A stretch of 64,000 bases of DNA, from the NCBI GenBank assembly GCA_963682095.1, contig OY821759.1, positions 40,017,133 through 40,081,132 on the forward strand, in the 5' to 3' direction. The translations under genes and the position numbers were made by a program. The notes under the pieces are model-generated. The model searched no databases, was not told where the DNA came from, and worked only from the letters and a program-made list of their open reading frames with translations. Shown piece after piece: positions 55,951 to 64,000 of the stretch. This DNA is from Potentilla sterilis. Taxonomy: Eukaryota; Streptophyta; Magnoliopsida; Rosales; Rosaceae. Positions within the stretch are counted from its first letter, which is position 1. Every line of letters begins with the position of its first letter.

Positions 55951-56475
55951 GGACTCGTCTCGATATGGCAGAACGCCCGGTCGAGGTCCCGTGGACTCCG
56001 CCTAGCACCGATATGGCAGAACGCCCGATCGAGGTCCAGTCTGCAAGTTCATCCGGGACTCGTCTCGATATGGAAAAACGCCCGGTCGAGGTCCCGTGAA
56101 CTCCGCCTCCCACCGATATGGCAGGACGCCCGGTCGAGGTCCAGTCTGCAAGTTCATCCGGGACTCGTCTCGATATGGCAGAACGCCCGGTCGAGGTCCC
56201 GTGAACTCCGCCTCGCACCGATATGGCAGGACGCCCGGTCGAGGTCCAGTCTGCAAGTAAATCCGGGACTCGTCTCGATATGGCAGAACGCCCGGTCGAG
56301 GTCCCGTGAACTCCGCCTCGCACCGATATGGCAGGACGCCCGGTCGAGGTCCAGTCTGCAAGTTCATCCGGGACTCGTCTCGATATGGCAGAACGCCCGG
56401 TCGAGGTCCCGTGAACTCCGCCTCATACCAAACATAGCCCAACGCCCGGTCACGCCCAATCTTCAATCCGGACTT
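55951..56475 (+). repeat. 105-bp tandem repeat, about five units, in element C
   Basis: GGACTCGTCTCGATATGG starts units at 55,951, 56,056, 56,161, 56,266 and 56,371, exactly 105 bases apart; the last unit is degraded. Each unit is itself two related halves, each with ATATGGCA(G/A)(A/G)ACGCCCGGTCGAGGTCC-like sequence. Because 105 is a multiple of three, frames stay open on both strands (for example 55,861-56,499). These are not considered genes. Confidence 0.92.
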
Positions 56476-56568
56476 GGGGGACTGGGCACTGTAGGGTGAA
56501 TAGCCCTGCGGGTCTGCAGGACAAGAGCAAGACAGATCAAGTCCCCATTCAAGATTGCACTTGACCGG

Positions 56569-56582
56569 AAACTTGGGGGACT
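56569..56582 (+). other. Polypurine-tract candidate of element C
   Basis: AAACTTGGGGGACT immediately precedes the 3' LTR. It is purine-rich and correctly placed. Confidence 0.65.
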
Positions 56583-57037
56583 TGTTGACAGTAGCCGCAG
56601 AGGGGCTACAGCAGGCCCACAGACCCGCAGCAAGTGCACCAGCACCCGGCCCGAAGCCCAGGACCGAACCACCAGCACCCGGTCTCGGGGTCCAGCAGTT
56701 TATCCAGCCACAAGGGACCCTGGGACCGGGGGCGCCTGCCTGCCAAAGAGGACACCAGAGTGTACAAACAGAAGGGAACCAGTCCCACATCGAAGGGTGA
56801 GGCCAGCCTTCACCCCCAACCACCTATATAAGGGCCCCAACTACCCTCATTAATAGGTAACTAATCTCTCTCACCGCTTACATACGTGCTCAAGTTATAT
56901 ATATTCCAACTATACTAACTTAGGGATCGGAGAGGAGAAGACCGGCCCGCCCGGTATTCCCCTTAGTAAGCAGGTTGGCAGGAGATCGCACGAGGATTCA
57001 CCTGTATCTACCAGACCCCAGGGTTTGAGCAGAAACA
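56583..57037 (+). repeat. 3' LTR of element C
   Basis: It is 455 bp, with a TATA box at 56,825-56,832, and is followed by the target copy GGATA. Confidence 0.95.
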
Positions 57038-57042
57038 GGATA

Positions 57043-57608
57043 TGAGAGCGGAAGAGACGAATACAAAGGGATTTGAGAGATGGGAGCAAAGACAGATATG
57101 AGAGCAGAAGAGGGGAACGAAAGCTTGGACTCGCACCTAACCGCGCGTCCTTTCTACATTCACTTACAAACTGTCACGTCACTATTTTTTTACTCAAGCA
57201 CATGCTTGAGTCAAGCAGGGAATAAGCTCTCGTCAGGTTCCCATGTTTTCTCCAGGAAATACTCTCCAACGAGGTTTTTTTTTAACACCCTCGTATCTTC
57301 ACCATCAGGGTAGAACTGATTTACTGCTAGTGTGCAACATCTAGAATACCCTCTCAGACAGATATGTGGACTTCATCAACAACGCAGGAAGCTTTGACTT
57401 AGTGTTAATTCTCTTAATGGCCCAATGAGAAATATAATTCAAAGTTTATGTAGGTCTTAAAGCATACACCAAATCAACGTAACTGAGTCTTAGTCGTTTG
57501 TTGAAAAAATCATAATAGAATAAGCAAATTAGTGTAATGGTCTGAAATTTTCTTTTGGTACAACTATATATCTATATCTTACACATTTTCTTCCTGAACC
57601 AATCACAA
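57043..57608. other. Promoter-side interval of lectin receptor kinase 1
   Basis: It begins with the purine-rich repeat interrupted by element C. A palindrome ACTCAAGCACATGCTTGAGT lies near 57,193. W-box-type TTGAC (about 57,395) and a TATA-like ACTATATATCTATA (57,563-57,576) precede the start codon. The stretch 57,475-57,520 resembles 60,400-60,440 upstream of the second kinase (GTAACTGAGTCTTAGTCG), so the duplication included promoter sequence. Confidence 0.55.
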
Positions 57609-59708
57609 ATGGCGGTCAACCACACATTACGATTGTCCCTAAACCAGTTTCAGTTACATCTTCTTCTCTTGTTACTGTTGCCCTTCTCTGCAACTCCATT
57701 GACCTTCAACTTCCCTAGCTTTCCTCCTGATGTTGCCACCAATATATCAATGGAAGGAAATGCTTCAGCCGATGGCTCCCTCCGCCTCACCAAAAGTGCT
57801 GTTGACCAGGACCTAAGTGGCAGCACTGGTAGAGCCACCTACAGAAAAACCTTCCTCCTCAGACAAAACTCCACCGGAAAACTAGCTGATTTTACGTCAA
57901 GTTTCACGTTCGCCATTGGCTCCGACAACAAACCAAGCTACGCTGATGGGATGGCATTCTTCCTAGCGCCGGCGGGGTCTTCACTAGACAGCATATTAGG
58001 ACAAGGTAGCAGTCTTGGCCTCCCTGTCAACAGTACGCTTGCAGACTATACCATGTCAAGTACAGAATACCCTTTTGTCGCTGTGGAGTTTGATATCTTC
58101 AACAATTCAGATAGAAGATCGATTGATTGGGGTCTGAATTACACTCATGTGGGCATCGACATCAACTCTGTCAAGTCTAACGTTAGCGAGCCATGGAATG
58201 GGGGTATTATGACAGGAAGAGAAAATAATGCTACGGTTAGTTACAATTCCACTTCGAAAAATCTTAGTGTTGCCTTCACTACGTTACAAAACGGAGTCCA
58301 GGTGATTAGAAATATGTATTTCAAGGTTGATCTGCTCCAATACTTGCCCGACAGAGTCATCGTTGGTTTCTCTGCTTCAACGGGTCTAGAATCTGCTCTG
58401 CATAAGATCAATTCTTGGAGGTTTGATTCAACTTCATTGGAAGATGAAGACAGCACGTCAACTCTTCCCGCTCCAACGGTCACACCCACGTCAGGAAAGG
58501 CCAATGTGGGACTAGTAGTTGGATTAATTGTTGGGGGTGTTGTTATATTGGCAGGTGTGTCGGGTTTGATTTGGTTCCTCTTCTGCAGAACGAGGAGGGA
58601 AACAAGTGGGGAAAGTAGTGATGATGATACAAGGGTACTTAACGATTTGAATGCTGAAGAATTCGAAAAGGGGACAGGCCCTAGGAAGTTTTCCTACAAT
58701 GAATTGGCCCTTGCAACTAGTGATTTTTCACAGGGAGAAAAGCTTGGGGAGGGAGGTTTTGGTGGAGTTTACAAAGGCTTCATCAAAGACATGAACTCGT
58801 ATGTTGCTGTTAAGAAGATATCAAGAGGGTCTAAACAAGGGCTGAAGGAGTATGCAGCAGAAGTGAGTATCATTAGTCGGCTGAGACATCGGAATCTGGT
58901 ACAACTCATCGGTTGGTGCCATGATAAGAAACTCCTACTTGTCTACGAATACATGCCCAACGGTAGCTTGGATTCTCATTTGTTCAAAGAAAAAAGCTTG
59001 TTAACTTGGGAGGTAAGATACAAAATTGCACATGGATTGGCCTCGGGATTGCTTTATCTACACCAAGGATGGGAACAATGTGTGCTGCACAGGGACATCA
59101 AATCTAGCAATGTTATGTTGGATGCAAATTTCAACGCGAAACTTGGGGACTTCGGGTTAGCCAAACTTGTAGACCATGGGAAACTATCGCAAACAACAGT
59201 TGTGGCAGGAACCATGGGCTACATGGCTATGGAATATGTTACAACGGGAAAGGCTAGCAAGGAAACAGATGTCTACAGTTTCGGAGTTGTTGCTTTAGAA
59301 ATAGCTTGTGGGAGAAAACCTATTGATACCAGGTATGAAGGAAAGCAAATAAATTTGGTGGAGTGGGTTTGGCAGCTCTACGGAGAAGGGAAAATTATTG
59401 AAGCAGCCGACCCAAAATTGTGCGGGGAATTTGAGCAGAAGCAAATGGAGTGGTTAATGATTGTAGGGTTATGGTGTGCTCATCCGGATTACAAATCTAG
59501 GCCTTTGATACAGCAAGCAATTCAAGTACTTAACTTCGAAGTTCCATTGCCTAATCTTCCATTGAAGATGCCGGTGGCCTTCGCTCCTCAGTTATCACTC
59601 TCTATGTTGTATAGTGATGACACTACTGGAGGTCAAAGTGAGTCTTCAGGTTATGGTTCTACCATCAACTCCTCCCAGTTCACCTCATCTTCTACCACAA
59701 ATGTTTAA
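57609..59708 (+). CDS. L-type lectin-domain receptor kinase 1 (class IX-like)
   Basis: This intronless gene encodes 699 residues from the start at 57,609. An upstream in-frame ATG (57,555) overlaps the TATA-like sequence, and the paralogue starts at the position of 57,609. A hydrophobic signal peptide (about 1-30) is followed by a legume-type lectin domain (about 31-280) with many N-glycosylation sites, one membrane helix (about 300-325) and a Ser/Thr kinase. The kinase has GEGGFGG (about 379), VAVKK, HRD in LHRDIKSSN (about 494), DFG (about 514) and a Ser/Thr-rich tail. It should sit in the plasma membrane and sense extracellular ligands, as LecRKs do in defence or development. The activation segment ends Ala-Met-Glu (about 541) instead of Ala-Pro-Glu. 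Confidence 0.95.
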   Translation: MAVNHTLRLSLNQFQLHLLLLLLLPFSATPLTFNFPSFPPDVATNISMEGNASADGSLRLTKSAVDQDLSGSTGRATYRKTFLLRQNSTGKLADFTSSFTFAIGSDNKPSYADGMAFFLAPAGSSLDSILGQGSSLGLPVNSTLADYTMSSTEYPFVAVEFDIFNNSDRRSIDWGLNYTHVGIDINSVKSNVSEPWNGGIMTGRENNATVSYNSTSKNLSVAFTTLQNGVQVIRNMYFKVDLLQYLPDRVIVGFSASTGLESALHKINSWRFDSTSLEDEDSTSTLPAPTVTPTSGKANVGLVVGLIVGGVVILAGVSGLIWFLFCRTRRETSGESSDDDTRVLNDLNAEEFEKGTGPRKFSYNELALATSDFSQGEKLGEGGFGGVYKGFIKDMNSYVAVKKISRGSKQGLKEYAAEVSIISRLRHRNLVQLIGWCHDKKLLLVYEYMPNGSLDSHLFKEKSLLTWEVRYKIAHGLASGLLYLHQGWEQCVLHRDIKSSNVMLDANFNAKLGDFGLAKLVDHGKLSQTTVVAGTMGYMAMEYVTTGKASKETDVYSFGVVALEIACGRKPIDTRYEGKQINLVEWVWQLYGEGKIIEAADPKLCGEFEQKQMEWLMIVGLWCAHPDYKSRPLIQQAIQVLNFEVPLPNLPLKMPVAFAPQLSLSMLYSDDTTGGQSESSGYGSTINSSQFTSSSTTNV

Positions 59709-60076
59709 CGTGTGGCCTTCGGGTTGCTTTATATTGACGAAGAACGAAGAATGAGAACAATGTGCACGGGGATATCAAACCCAGCAAAATTATGTTGGTT
59801 TCCAATTTCAACCCAAAACTCGGCGACTGGGCCACTTGGGTTAGGCTTGTGAGCAGGGAAAACAATCACAAACAACAGTTTTGGCTGAAAAAAATGGGAT
59901 GCATGGCTCCTGAATGTGTTATCACTAGGAAAGCTAGTCAGGAAACAAATATATGTAGTTTGGGAGTCTTTGCACACTTGCATTTAGTGGTGAGCATATG
60001 GAAGAATACCATCAATGTCAAGTTAGAACGAAATCAATTCAAATTGTTGAATGGGTTCGGAAGCTGTATGTAGAAT
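59709..60076 (+). pseudogene. Lectin-receptor-kinase relic (kinase subdomains VI-IX)
   Basis: Immediately after the stop of kinase 1, a fragment aligns with the catalytic part of its neighbours. CTTCGGGTTGCTTTAT corresponds to the SGLLYLH region, followed by GDIKPSKIML (His-Arg-Asp changed to Gly-Asp), KLGDW, MGCMAPEC, then a stop at 60,073. A frameshift lies near 59,750. It lacks lectin, membrane and N-lobe parts. Unlike both full genes it retains Ala-Pro-Glu. It is a dead partial duplicate. Confidence 0.85.
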
Positions 60077-60547
60077 GGAAAATCGGCCTCCAAAAATTCA
60101 GGGTCGGCCGACTAACTAAAAATCTTTATTTGAAGACCGAGTGGTCTCATAGTACGTATCTGGTAAACTAATATAGCTAGTCTTGATCAGATGATGACTT
60201 GTTGTTAATCGTTAGGGGAAATCATTACTCGTGTAGAAAGTTGACTCCTAAAATTTGAGACCAAATTTCTCATATAATTGATTTTCTTACAAAGAATAAT
60301 GTATAAAAATAATGAGACAATTCAAAGGTCCTGGGCACTTGGAGCATATATATACCAAGTCAACTTACGTAACTAAGATAAAGAAAAAAAGAAGCCGACG
60401 TACGTAACTGGGTCTTACTCGTTCGCTGAAATTATAATAACAAGAACTAGATAAGCATGATCGAAAAATTATTCAGTGTGATCACTAGAAAGAAACTTTC
60501 TTTGGTAAGATCTTCATACACAGGCTCCGATATCAAAAAACTCAGAT
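60077..60547. other. Promoter-side interval of lectin receptor kinase 2
   Basis: This AT-rich DNA has W-box-type TTGACT near 60,240 and GTCAAC near 60,358, and the duplicated promoter phrase around 60,400-60,440. W-boxes are WRKY-binding elements typical of defence genes; regulation here is inference. Confidence 0.5.
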
Positions 60548-62644
60548 ATGGCTGTCAAAAACAAGCTCCGATGGTCCCTAAACCAATTTCAATTTCTTCT
60601 TCTTCTCTTATTACTGTTGCCCTTGTCTGCAACTCCATTGACCTTCAAGTTCCCCAGCTTTCCCCCAGATGTTGCCAACAATATATCAATGGAGGGAGAT
60701 GCGTCCGCCGATGGTTCCCTCCGTCTCACCAAGAGTGCTCTTGATCAGGTGCTCAGTTTGAGCTTTGGTAGAGCCACCTACAGAAAAACTTTACTCCTCC
60801 GAGAAAACTCCACAGGCAAACTCGCTGATTTTACGTCAAGTTTCACGTTCACCATAGACTCCGACAACAACTCTAGATTCGGTGACGGACTGGCATTCTT
60901 CCTAGCGCCGGCTGGTTCCTCCCTGAACACCACATCAGGACAAGGTAGAAGTCTTGGCCTCCCTGTCAATACTACACCGGAAGACTATACTAAGTGGACT
61001 ATTGTATACCCGTTTGTGGCGGTCGAGTTTGATATCTTCCCCAACAAGGTTGTTGATTTTGGTGTGAATTACACTCATGTAGGAATCGATATCAACTCCG
61101 TCAGGTCCAACGTTACGGAACGATGGACCGGTGGTATTATGGCCGGAAATGAAAATAATGCCACAGTTAGTTACAACTCCAACAAGAAAAATCTCAGTGT
61201 TGCCTTCACTACGTTTGAAAACGGAGTCCAGGTAATCAGGAATATGTATTTCACAGTTGACATACTCAAATACTTGCCCGATGAGGTAATTGTTGGGTTC
61301 TCGGCCGCAACGGGTACCCAGACTGCTCTGCATAAGATCAACTCGTGGACGTTTGATTCAACTTCATTGGTAGATGAAAACAACACATCAATCACAGCCA
61401 AGTCAGGTAGTGCCAATATCGGACGTGTAGTTGGGTTGGTTGTTGGTGGCGTTGTTATCCTGGCTGGTGTGTTGGGTTTGATCTGGTTCATCTTTTACAG
61501 GAAGAGAAGGGAAGCACACTGGGATATCACTGAAGATGATTCCAAGGTACTTAATGATTATTTGGACCCTCAAGAATTCGAAAAGGGGACAGGGCCAAGG
61601 AAGTTTTCGTACAATGAATTGGCCCTTGCAACTAGTGATTTTGCAGAGGGACAAAAGCTTGGGGAGGGAGGGTTCGGTGGAGTTTACAAGGGCTTCATCA
61701 AAGATATGAACTCTTATGTAGCTGTTAAGAAGATATCAAGGGGTTCTAAACAAGGGTTGAAGGAGTATGGAGCAGAAGTGAGTATCATTAGTCGGCTCAG
61801 GCATCGGAATCTGGTACAACTCATCGGTTGGTGCCATGATAAGAAACTCCTACTTGTCTACGAATACATGCCCAACGGTAGCTTGGATTCTCATTTGTTC
61901 AAAGAAAAAAGTTTGTTAACTTGGGAGGTAAGATACAAAATTGCACATGGATTGGCATCGGGGTTGCTCTATCTGCACCAAGGATGGGAACAATGTGTGC
62001 TGCACAGGGATATCAAATCTAGCAATGTCATGTTGGATGCAAATTTCAACGCTAAACTTGGAGATTTTGGGTTAGCCAAACTTGTAGACCATGGAAAACT
62101 AACTCCAACAACGGTTGTGGCGGGAACAATGGGCTACATAGCTATGGAATATGTTACAACAGGAAAAGCAAGCAAGGAAACAGATGTCTACAGTTTCGGA
62201 GTTGTTGCTTTAGAAATAGCTTGTGGGAGAAAACCTATTGATACCAGGTATGAAGGAAAGCAAATAAATATGGTGGAGTGGGTTTGGCACCTTTACGGAG
62301 AAGGGAAAATTATTGAAGCAGCCGACCCAAAATTGTGCGGTGAATTTGATGAGAAGGAAATGGAGTGCTTAATGATTGTAGGGTTATGGTGTGCTAATCC
62401 GGATTACAATTCTAGACCTTTGATACAACAAGCAATCCAAGTTCTTAACTTCGAAGTTTCATTGCCAAATCTCCCATTGAAGATGCCGGTGGCCTTTGCT
62501 CATCAATTATCACTCCCAATGTCGGATAGTGGTGGCACTACTGGAGGTCGAAGTGAGTCTTCATCAGGATTTGATTCTACCATCAACTCCTCACAGTTTA
62601 ACTCATCTACCACCTCAAATTCCAACCCATCAGCACCTTCTTAG
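60548..62644 (+). CDS. L-type lectin-domain receptor kinase 2 (class IX-like)
   Basis: This intronless gene encodes 698 residues. The layout equals kinase 1: signal peptide with a Leu run (about 12-30), legume-lectin domain (about 31-275), membrane helix (about 295-320; VVGLVVGGVVILAGVLGL) and kinase. The kinase has GEGGFGG (about 373), VAVKK, LHRDIKSSN (about 487) and DFG (about 508). The activation segment reads GYIAMEY, again Met in place of the APE proline (about 533). The kinase domain is about 95% identical to kinase 1 by eye, with long stretches of identical DNA, while the lectin domain differs much more. It is a tandem duplicate, probably active as an RD-type receptor kinase at the plasma membrane; the ligand is unknown. 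Confidence 0.95.
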   Translation: MAVKNKLRWSLNQFQFLLLLLLLLPLSATPLTFKFPSFPPDVANNISMEGDASADGSLRLTKSALDQVLSLSFGRATYRKTLLLRENSTGKLADFTSSFTFTIDSDNNSRFGDGLAFFLAPAGSSLNTTSGQGRSLGLPVNTTPEDYTKWTIVYPFVAVEFDIFPNKVVDFGVNYTHVGIDINSVRSNVTERWTGGIMAGNENNATVSYNSNKKNLSVAFTTFENGVQVIRNMYFTVDILKYLPDEVIVGFSAATGTQTALHKINSWTFDSTSLVDENNTSITAKSGSANIGRVVGLVVGGVVILAGVLGLIWFIFYRKRREAHWDITEDDSKVLNDYLDPQEFEKGTGPRKFSYNELALATSDFAEGQKLGEGGFGGVYKGFIKDMNSYVAVKKISRGSKQGLKEYGAEVSIISRLRHRNLVQLIGWCHDKKLLLVYEYMPNGSLDSHLFKEKSLLTWEVRYKIAHGLASGLLYLHQGWEQCVLHRDIKSSNVMLDANFNAKLGDFGLAKLVDHGKLTPTTVVAGTMGYIAMEYVTTGKASKETDVYSFGVVALEIACGRKPIDTRYEGKQINMVEWVWHLYGEGKIIEAADPKLCGEFDEKEMECLMIVGLWCANPDYNSRPLIQQAIQVLNFEVSLPNLPLKMPVAFAHQLSLPMSDSGGTTGGRSESSSGFDSTINSSQFNSSTTSNSNPSAPS

Positions 62645-64000
62645 TAAGCGGATTTAGTATTGAGTTTCTCTAGTATCATGAATTAGTATATTGTATATCA
62701 CTATTCTTTTATGAGTTTTGTAAACTTGTATTTTAAAAAGAGTTTTTGGTATTTCTCAATAGCTCATTTGCAATGGAATTTAGTTTTTTCTATAAATAAC
62801 AATTTGCTCTTATTTGTCCCAATAATATTTTTCAGCTTCAATCTTAAGCTACATTTGGTTAAACAAGACGCCATGCTTGACTTGTTTAAAAACTTCTATG
62901 TGTTAAAAGTTGACACGTTCCTTGTTTTAAAATGTTTTATCGGAAGCATGTACACTTGGAGTGTTTGTTTGTATGTAAGACAACATTGAGGACTGGCTAG
63001 CTTACCACGTACAGGTGAAGATCAGTATCGAGGAAATGTGTTGTCAATTTGTTAATTAATTTACAAAAGTCTTCGTTCAAAATAGGACTAGTTGTAACAG
63101 AGATTCTGACCAAAGCTTCAAAACGTACGGCATGGAACTAGTTGGTATACCACTTGCGACAAAAATTCAATAGCAGGTGTCAAAAGTGTTGGATCGATAG
63201 GCTATATTCAAGGATGATAATTGTGCTAATTTAGTACCAAAAACTCGACAAACCAAATACTAGGCACCTATATATGATGAACTTTCAACCTACGGGTTTG
63301 CCGACACAAATTCTTTGTTGATAAAGTAATGAAATACATATAGAATTCTGCTTTCGTTGGAGACTTGTGTTTGGATGAAGGGTTTCCATGTTTTGGAGAC
63401 TTATGTATCAGAAATATTGAAGAAGAAAAAGCTTAATGCACGTTTTGTACAAGAGACTAACTGTATTGTATTAAATAAGAGATATAAAATAGTGTAAGTT
63501 ATTTTTGGCATGGGATGGTATATGGGAGTATTAAAATAAATGGTACTAGTTAAGACCTGTTTTTTCTCTCAACCTCATTAGATAGTGTTATTGTGGGTAC
63601 CTCTCTCTCTCTCAGGTTAGCCTACTCAAGTAAAGATAGACAATTGATTTTCTTTTCTTACCAAAGATAGAGGAAGCATTTTAGTGTCGAAGTGAAGTCT
63701 TGGGTTTTTTCTGCAAGGAAGAAATTATCCTGTACCAGAAAGAAAAGGATCGCGTGGTTCAGGTGGTTGATGAATGCCGGCTTTGTTGCCTTCAGGAGTT
63801 CGGGTTGCTTTATCATTGGTAACCCAGGAAGAATGTAAGTGTGTTACATAGTACAAGTACCTATATGGCTATAATGTAATTTTACTATTCATTTTAGTTT
63901 TGTATGTGTATAAATAAAAGTATTTGTAATTTAATTTATATCACCATTTCATGTATCATTTAAAAATCATTTTACGTAACAACTGTTCAAGGAAGGTTAA
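62645..64000. other. Downstream flank, no gene recognised
   Basis: AT-rich sequence follows kinase 2 with its likely polyadenylation region (about 62,680-62,720). A CT-rich microsatellite lies at about 63,601-63,616. No coding sequence could be supported; the stretch 63,650-63,850 could be the edge of another gene but shows no recognisable domain. Confidence 0.5.

Larger units (their letters stand above)
46689..57037 (+). mobile_element. Tat-type Ty3/gypsy retrotransposon C, complete but decayed
   Basis: The 10,349-bp element is flanked by GGATA (46,684-46,688 and 57,038-57,042). Both 455-bp LTRs begin TGTTGACAG and end CAGAAACA. I count 17 differences between them (about 3.7%), mostly transitions, so it is far older than element B. 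The order is LTR, PBS, gag-protease, RT, RNase H, a second RNase H, integrase, a spliced antisense gene, a 105-bp tandem repeat, PPT, LTR. The two RNase H domains and the antisense ORF are hallmarks of the Tat lineage. At least four stops and several frameshifts inactivate it. Confidence 0.95.

Noticed and set aside
55861..56499. 212-codon plus-strand frame and overlapping minus-strand frames
   Set aside because: They are produced by a 105-base tandem repeat whose period is divisible by three; no domain, and open in both directions.
63780..63850. Resemblance of GTTCGGGTTGCTTTAT to the start of the kinase relic at 59,713
   Set aside because: The match covers only about 20-40 bases and no kinase motif follows.

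Overview
This window is nuclear DNA of a flowering plant, most likely a eudicot. The evidence is intronless L-type lectin receptor kinases, REM-like B3-domain genes, degenerate TTTAGGG (plant telomere-type) repeats, FAR1-type Mutator and CACTA transposons, and Athila- and Tat-type Ty3/gypsy retrotransposons primed by plant tRNAs. About three quarters of the window is transposable element. Only two genes at the right end look like intact host genes.

Layout. 1-11,032: Athila-type element A, lacking its 5' LTR, which lies left of the window; its coding region is open. 11,033-15,531: a minus-strand REM-like B3 pseudogene, two B3 exon relics and telomere-like repeats. 15,537-28,783: complete Athila-type element B with target duplication ATTGC. 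Its two 2,111-bp LTRs differ at one base by my reading, so the insertion is very recent, yet its gag has a one-base frameshift. 29,535-31,108: a second B3 pseudogene, part of a segmental duplication of the 11.5-15.5 kb unit. 31,405-33,921: a solo LTR (target duplication GATAC). 34,440-34,735: more telomere-like repeats. 35,545-38,325: a non-autonomous CACTA element (target duplication TAA) built of GCCGACGAAA/TTTCGTCGGC hairpins and a roughly 635-bp TCC tract. 39.3-46.0 kb: a Ulp1-like C48 protease gene (plus strand) facing a FAR1/MULE transposase gene (minus strand), probably the remains of one Mutator-like element. 46,689-57,037: a decayed Tat-type gypsy element C (target duplication GGATA). 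It has dual RNase H domains, a spliced antisense gene and a 105-bp tandem repeat. 57.6-62.6 kb: two tandem L-type lectin receptor kinases with a kinase-domain relic between them.

How it works together. Elements A and B keep gag-protease and RT-RNaseH-integrase in one reading frame, separated by a single UAG in the context UAG-CAA-UUA, the tobamovirus-type leaky stop. This suggests that Pol is made by stop-codon readthrough. Both carry repeated RNA hairpins in the leader, in the coding tails and in the LTR. The B3 copies carry different inactivating mutations. The receptor kinases share a non-canonical Ala-Met-Glu in place of the kinase APE motif, while the fossil kinase fragment between them keeps Ala-Pro-Glu.
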